From Pterobdella sp. o SKG-2022 (taxonomy: Eukaryota; Annelida; Clitellata; Hirudinida; Piscicolidae), in assembly GCA_964035795.1 (NCBI GenBank), contig OZ038321.1, positions 2,655,418 to 2,719,417 of the forward strand: a stretch of 64,000 bases of DNA, given 5' to 3'. Below, one piece after another: positions 59,136 to 64,000 of this stretch. The notes beneath the pieces were generated by a model. It ran no database searches. It had not been told where the DNA came from and worked only from the letters and a program-made list of their open reading frames with translations. The translations under genes and the position numbers were made by a program. How positions within the stretch are numbered: position 1 is the first letter of the stretch; each line of letters begins with the position of its first letter.

Positions 59136-62100
59136 TTAAGTTTCCGGTGCTTCAAGCATCAGGTCTTGCTTCATTTTCTTCACGGTTGCCAGGGAGACGA
59201 GTTTCCTTTTGATGTTGGCGTTTACGTTTGGCAGTTCAGATTTCTTTCTCACTGCTTCCTGGAAGGCCACAATGATGATAATAATAATAATAATAAAGGT
59301 AATAATAATAAAAGTAATTTTTCAGAGACATCTTATGTATTCTTTTCAGTATTTTGTAAAGAAAAACATCAAATAAGAGAAATTTTTAATACATCTATTA
59401 AGAATCAAAAGCTAGACGATTTAATTTTTTCACTGACGTTTTATGATAAGGCTAAACTTATCGAAAATTATAGCTTTTGATTCTCAATAAACGTATTAAA
59501 AATTTCTCTTATTTGATGTTTTTCGTTATCTAATAATAGTAGTAACGATAATAATAATAATAATAATGACGATAGTAATGAAAATGACAATAATAATAAT
59601 GAAGTTCAAAAAATAATAATTAACAATATAACTTTAATAAATGAATAATAAAAAAATGAATAATGAAAATAAATAACTAACAACACTGAAATATTACTAC
59701 TCATAATAATAATAATATAAAAATGAATAACAAAAAAAGTAATAAACAATATAACAACTTACAAAGACAAATTGAGAAGCTCACAGGCCAAACAGGTTGA
59801 TCAGAAAAAGAAAACAAAGAAAAAAATAACGAAATGGTCAAATATCAGGTGTCTCTATTCCATATATTCCCCAAATAAATATCCAATTGAAAAAAATATT
59901 CACACAAAACAACATCTCTTTCCACAGCTCTTCAGGTGCCAAACTAAAAAGCATATTAGGCTCAAGCAACAGGTCGAAACATAAGAAAATCGACCAAAAA
60001 TGAGTCTACAAAGTGACATGCTCATGTGGTACAAACAAACCTTACATCGGCCAGACAAGAGTAAGCATAAAGACCCGTATGCATCAGCACAAAGCAGACG
60101 TTATGTCCAAAAACACTGATGCTGTAATATCGGGGATCAGCAAACATGCTCGACAAGGCACCGATGGAAGGATAAGCTGAGAGACAGCAGAGATTTTACA
60201 AGTAGAAAAACAAAAAAATAAATTTCTACTCCAAAGAAATCTCTTAGTGAGAGAAAGCCTAGAAATACGAAAACACAATTCAGTAATGGCTACAATGACC
60301 CGCAACTCCAGGTTAACCCAAATGCATGGAACCCGATACACAGAGAGCTAAAAATAATTGAGCAGAAGGGATCATCCAAGGGGGGACACAGAGATTAACT
60401 TCTCTGATAATCGTTTTCAAAAATTATTAACTTTACAATCTATGATAGATGTAATTATGAATGTATTAGAATTGCTTTGAACCTAATGTATAGTTAATAC
60501 TTATAATTGGCCCGCATAGCTCAGCTGGTAGAGCGATAGACTAGTTATCTAAAGTAACCGGGCTCTATCCCGCGCGGCCCGACAATTATACACACAAGGA
60601 GTAGCGCCCTGTGAATCATCTGTTGAGCTAACGAAACCCCAATATGGGGCGACTGAAAGTCGATTTAATACTTAAAGTTAATATTTCTTACATAGTTATT
60701 ACGTAATACTCTAAATTATCTTTTAACGCATCCCTATATAATCCCATAAAAAATAGCCACTTCATGCTAATGTTTTACGATAAGGCTATACTTATTGAAA
60801 ATTATAGCTTTTCTTTTATATGTATTTTTTTGATGTATGAATCCTCAATTGATGTTTTTGAAGTTTGATAATAAAAATAAAAACCTCGATCTTCCACAGC
60901 AGCTCAACATCCCAGGGATAAGTGATGAAGTTAATGACCAAACTCCCTCCAACACCACCCACTCTCCCCACTCTGCCAACCCTGTGGACATAATCAGATA
61001 AGAAGTGGGGAAAGTCGTAGTTGATGACGTGTTGAGCCTGGAGTGTTGTGATTGGTTGGTTTATTTAAATCGTGATTTTATTGGTTGGTTTTGGTGTAGG
61101 TTGTTGTAATTTTTTGTATAATTATAGTTATATTATTATTATTATTATTATTTTTATCGCTCCTATACCCATCATAACCAAACCATCGTCGTTAACAACA
61201 TACCATTACCGCCACCAAAACCATTCTCATGAGTATCACTAATCCAACCTGTGCTAGCATAGAGACTGGGGTAAAACGATGATGATGATGATCTCTCACA
61301 CATCATCACCATGAATCAAACCTTAATTTCACCACCACCACTCTACCACCCAAACCAGTCTTCTTTCCAGCCCCCTACCCACCTCAACAGTATCTAAGCC
61401 CCTCGAAGCGATATCAGTACAAAGGATGGTCTTGAAATCACCCTTTTTAAAGGCCTCGTACCGACCTTCCCTTACAGGGACGGGCAGTTTACCGTGTAGA
61501 GAAGTGATATTTAGGCTTTGTGGCTGGAGGCAGTGAAGAATGTAGTAGATTGTGGAAGGCTTGTTGCAGAATACAACCGTCCTCACACCTCGTCTCTCGT
61601 TTTTTTGTAGCAGCTCTAAAAGTTTTTCTGTTGGAAGAATTAGTAGGTAAGTTAATTTTTAGTTCACCCCTAATTGGTTTGCGTAACTGGATAGGTTTCA
61701 CAAGACGCTTCCCCATGTGGACCTTTTTATATTGTTAATATATAACTCAATCAATTAAATTTGATACTATTTTATGTGAATATTGAAGGGTATGAGTTAA
61801 TTATAAGTATAGTAGTAGTTGTTGTTGTAGTAGTTGTAGTAGTAGTATTAGTAGTAGTAGTATTAGTAGTAGTAGTAAAAGTAGAAGTAGAAGAGGTAGT
61901 GTTAAAAGAAATAACAACCATCACACACACACACACCCACCAATCTTCTGGGAAGCTCCCAGTCTGATGAACTTATGTGGGATGTGTGGCGAGATGTGGT
62001 GCAGATGTCTCGTTGCCACTCTTTCTACCGCATCCAGCTGCGGGCGTTTTATAATAATGTTGTTTTATTATTAATGATAATAATAATGATTATATAAACA

Positions 62101-62973
62101 GTAATAGTAATAATAAAAATAATGGTAATTAAAATCCCAGCCTTTCAACCATAATCTCGTTAAGCATTGCTGAAACAACAATAAAAAAATTAGAAAAAAT
62201 AAAAACCAAAATAATAATAACAAAAACATAAAAAATAAAAACCAAAAAAATAATTATAAAAACAATAATAATAATACATCAATAATCTCATTAAGCTTTC
62301 TGTCGACGCCCTGAGGCATGGTCGCTCCACACATTACCACCTGCATGCCACCTATTTCTGTTAATATTATTTTATTTATTATTATTATTATTTTTTATTG
62401 TTACTATTAAATTATCATTTTTTCTATTATTCTTTTGATTATTAATATTATTATCATTTTTTTATTATTACGATTATTATGTTTTTTATTATTCTCGTGA
62501 ATATTTTCTGTTTAACTGATGATGATAAAACAATTTATTGAAACATCATCATTACCATCACCCCCCTAAAAGACCACAAGTCCCCTTACCATCATCATCC
62601 TCAACCCACAAAAGCTCATCACTACCATCGTCATTATAAACCACTATCATCCTTAACCCCACCACTTTTACTACTCATAAAACCATACCACCCTCTCAGC
62701 CTTACCACCCACACCACCCATAAACCCCGCACTATCCTCTCTTACCTTCACTCCCATCAAAACCTCCAAACCCTCCTCTTCCACCACCATCATCATTGCT
62801 TCCATCCTCATTTGACTGCGTCATCTTCCCATTGTGATCTTCCGTATATTCTCCTACGACTTCATTTTTTTGAGTTTTTAAAGTGTCGTAGGTCACTGGT
62901 TTTTCTACGGATATCTATGAAAAGGTTGTGTAATCATTCTAGAGGGATAGTCTAATAATAGGTATGATGGTAA

Positions 62974-63028
<55 letters not shown>

Positions 63029-64000
63029 GCTGCTGATGCTACTGCTGCTACTACTACTACTACTACTATTTTAAAAAATAACAATTTTGGGAAATCCTCA
63101 AATAGATATAATAAAAAAATACTAAATACAAATAAACATAATACCTTCAACTTTTTGATGATTTGTATACTGAGCTGGTCAAATGAATCATCGAAAAGTG
63201 TGTCAGCTTCGTCGAATACCGTGTAAGATAAATGGGTCAAGTTGAAAAAACCTGCCAATCAGTAACATGAAACATACATTAATGAAAATATTTTTATTTT
63301 GACCAATTTATTTAGTAGTACTACTAGTAAAATTTAATCTATAAATACTAACTTAATCGTCATAATCATCATCATTACCATCACCACCACCATCATCATC
63401 ATCAGCACTACCAGCATCATCAGCACCCACGATTAGTAAGCATTTTAGATAGTATGCCAGGTGATGCTACCAAAATGTCCAATGGTTTCACCTCCATCTC
63501 TCTTAATATCCTCTGTGGGGGTGATAAGTTGTGTGGTGATGATGGTGGTGGTGTGGGTGGTGATGATGAAGATGGTGGTGAGGATGGTGATGATGATGAT
63601 GAGGATGGTGAGGGTGGTGATGATGATGATGAGGATGGTGATGATGATGATGAGGATGGTGATGATGATGATGAGGATGGTGATGATGATGATGAGGATG
63701 GTGAGGGTGGTGATGATGATGATGATGAGAATGATGATGAGGCTGATGATGATGATGAGGATGGTGATGATGATGGTGGTGACTATGTGAGTAAATAATT
63801 ATTTTTATAAAGCCATTACAATCATCATCAAATCATTCCAATAAAAGTTTCAGCTGCGCAATACTTATGCTTTTCAGCGAACAGCTCTATACGTAGTATA
63901 TATAAGCTAATAAACACTATTTCTGAAGCATATGTAGAAGCTAATGAACGCTATAAAACCTGAGTTCCTTGACCACCAATCTTCATGTCGACATTGATGC
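59136..64000 (-). CDS. DDX28: DDX28-like mitochondrial DEAD-box RNA helicase (5' end outside window)
   Basis: ATP-dependent RNA helicase; the human protein acts in mitochondrial large-ribosome assembly. Minus-strand exons: 64000-63960 (partial), 63512-63431, 63251-63145, about 62895-62746, 62357-62278, 62037-61941, 61627-61383, 61037-60885 and 59258-59136 (TAA 59136-59138). Motifs in order: GGQGTQ, ILVASPG (motif Ib), [12 protein letters not shown] (DEAD), [11 protein letters not shown] (motif III as GAT), [18 protein letters not shown] (motif V) and [11 protein letters not shown] (motif VI). [15 protein letters not shown] and [10 protein letters not shown] complete the C-terminus, which matches DDX28 specifically. 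Phases agree everywhere except between 63145 and the low-complexity, Gly/Asp-rich exon near 62895. There a donor 6 nt farther on, or an unseen exon, may be used. Motifs Q and I and the N-terminus lie beyond the window. Confidence 0.88.
59321..59528. repeat. Foldback element related to 25002-25268, in last DDX28 intron
   Basis: CAGAGACATCTTATGTATTC...AAAACATCAAATAAGAGAAATTTTTAATAC at the left and GTATTAAAAATTTCTCTTATTTGATGTTTTTCGTTA at the right. Inside is TTTTATGATAAGGCTAAACTTATCG. The left inner arm is partly deleted compared with the 25002 copy. Confidence 0.82.
59843..60351 (+). pseudogene. Penelope-like element relic with GIY-YIG endonuclease
   Basis: One frame reads [18 protein letters not shown], then [31 protein letters not shown] (the GIY-YIG core with its Cys pair) and [10 protein letters not shown], ending [11 protein letters not shown]... 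at TAA 60349-60351. Stops interrupt it at 60001-60003 (just before VYK, in place of the usual Gly) and at the TGA after GRIS (about 60178). Penelope-like retroelements carry this nuclease after their reverse transcriptase. The RT itself is not present; only the C-terminal end was kept. It lies antisense to DDX28 in its last intron. Confidence 0.82.
60509..60590 (+). mobile_element. SINE head fragment (tRNA-like part only)
   Basis: GGCCCGCATAGCTCAGCTGGTAGAGCGATAGACTAGTTATCTAAAGTAACCGGGCTCTATCCCGCGCGGCCCG looks tRNA-like. The B-box is mutated (GGGCTCTATCC), and the following ACAATTA is SINE body, so it is not a working tRNA gene. Confidence 0.75.
60598..60668 (+). repeat. Short dispersed repeat (GCCCTGTGAAACC family)
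   Basis: GGAGTAGCGCCCTGTGAATCATCTGTTGAGCTAACGAAACCCCAATATGGGGCGACTGAAAGTCGATTTA. Two small stems are possible (CCCCAATATGGGG; CGACTGAAAGTCG). It lies 8 bp after the SINE head fragment. Confidence 0.75.
61248..61292 (-). repeat. (CAT)n-linked dispersed repeat copy
   Basis: On the - strand GATCATCATCATCATCGTTTTACCCCAGTCTCTATGCTAGCACAGG, a diverged copy of the motif at 45846-45975. Confidence 0.65.
61810..61885. repeat. (GTA)n microsatellite in a DDX28 intron
   Basis: GTAGTTGTAGTAGTAGTATTAG repeats between exons 61941 and 61627, followed by a short (CA)n at 61921-61937 just after the donor. Confidence 0.85.
62968..63070. repeat. (CTA)n microsatellite in a DDX28 intron
   Basis: ACTACTACTACT run with a short CTGCTGATG interruption, about 75 bp from the end of exon 63251-63145. 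Confidence 0.9.
63535..63785. repeat. GAT/GGT minisatellite in a DDX28 intron
   Basis: Imperfect 18-21-bp units (GATGATGATGATGAGGATGGT). Open frames across it are Asp/Glu/Gly or Met/Val repeats and are not genes. Confidence 0.9.

Noticed and set aside
60509..60585. Functional tRNA gene
   Set aside because: Mutated B-box and attached SINE body show a SINE fragment.
63454..63798. Acidic Asp/Glu/Gly open frame
   Set aside because: GAT/GGT minisatellite in an intron of the helicase gene on the opposite strand.

Overview
The window is animal nuclear DNA: very AT-rich, with intron-bearing genes (GT/AG junctions whose codon phases match), long microsatellites and many retroelements. No bacterial, organellar or viral genome features are present. 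A dispersed motif, (CAT)n followed by CGTTTTACGTCTGTTTCCATGC, resembles repeats I associate with cephalopods and other molluscs. A lophotrochozoan, perhaps molluscan, source is therefore my best guess, but it is not proven.

Four host genes are recognised by protein family. (1) + strand 15940-23267: a complete glutamate carboxypeptidase II / NAALADase-like M28 membrane peptidase, 4 exons and 726 aa, behind a TATA box and a CA/CG alternating tract. (2) + strand 26034-34138: a tau-tubulin kinase (TTBK), 8 exons and 916 aa, with an N-terminal CK1-type kinase domain and a long Asn/Lys-rich tail. (3) + strand 37419-42008: PPP1R15 (GADD34/CReP), the PP1 regulatory subunit for eIF2alpha dephosphorylation, 2 exons and 334 aa; its PP1-docking motif spans the splice junction and a LINE sits in the intron. 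(4) - strand 64000-59136: DDX28-like mitochondrial DEAD-box helicase, at least 8-9 exons, 5' end outside the window. Two further multi-exon minus-strand loci, 50994-52551 (cysteine-rich) and about 56408-58165, have consistent splice phases but I do not recognise them.

Retroelements fill much of the rest. One young CR1/L2-type LINE family has three copies: A (6985-11590) is nearly full length, but its 5' half is inverted as in twin priming; B (39653-40965) and C (48368-50655) are 5'-truncated. Two LINEs with restriction-enzyme-like endonuclease domains (1961-3020 and 46330-48364), a C2H2-tailed LINE fragment (14417-15300), an inverted LINE relic (35345-36204) and a GIY-YIG Penelope-like relic (59843-60351) are also present. 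A tRNA-like SINE family (about ten copies), several foldback (MITE-like) hairpin families and an unassigned roughly 65-bp dispersed repeat occur mostly in introns and spacers. The simple-repeat load is high: a 1.4-kb TGA array, two long (CA)n tracts and several minisatellites.

No operon-like cooperation is visible. Host functions are independent: extracellular peptidase, kinase, stress phosphatase subunit and mitochondrial helicase. The most unusual observations are the twin-priming inversion of copy A with an 8-bp shared junction, the PP1-docking motif split by a LINE-bearing intron, an intron-rich DDX28 homologue, and the foldback and short dispersed repeat families.
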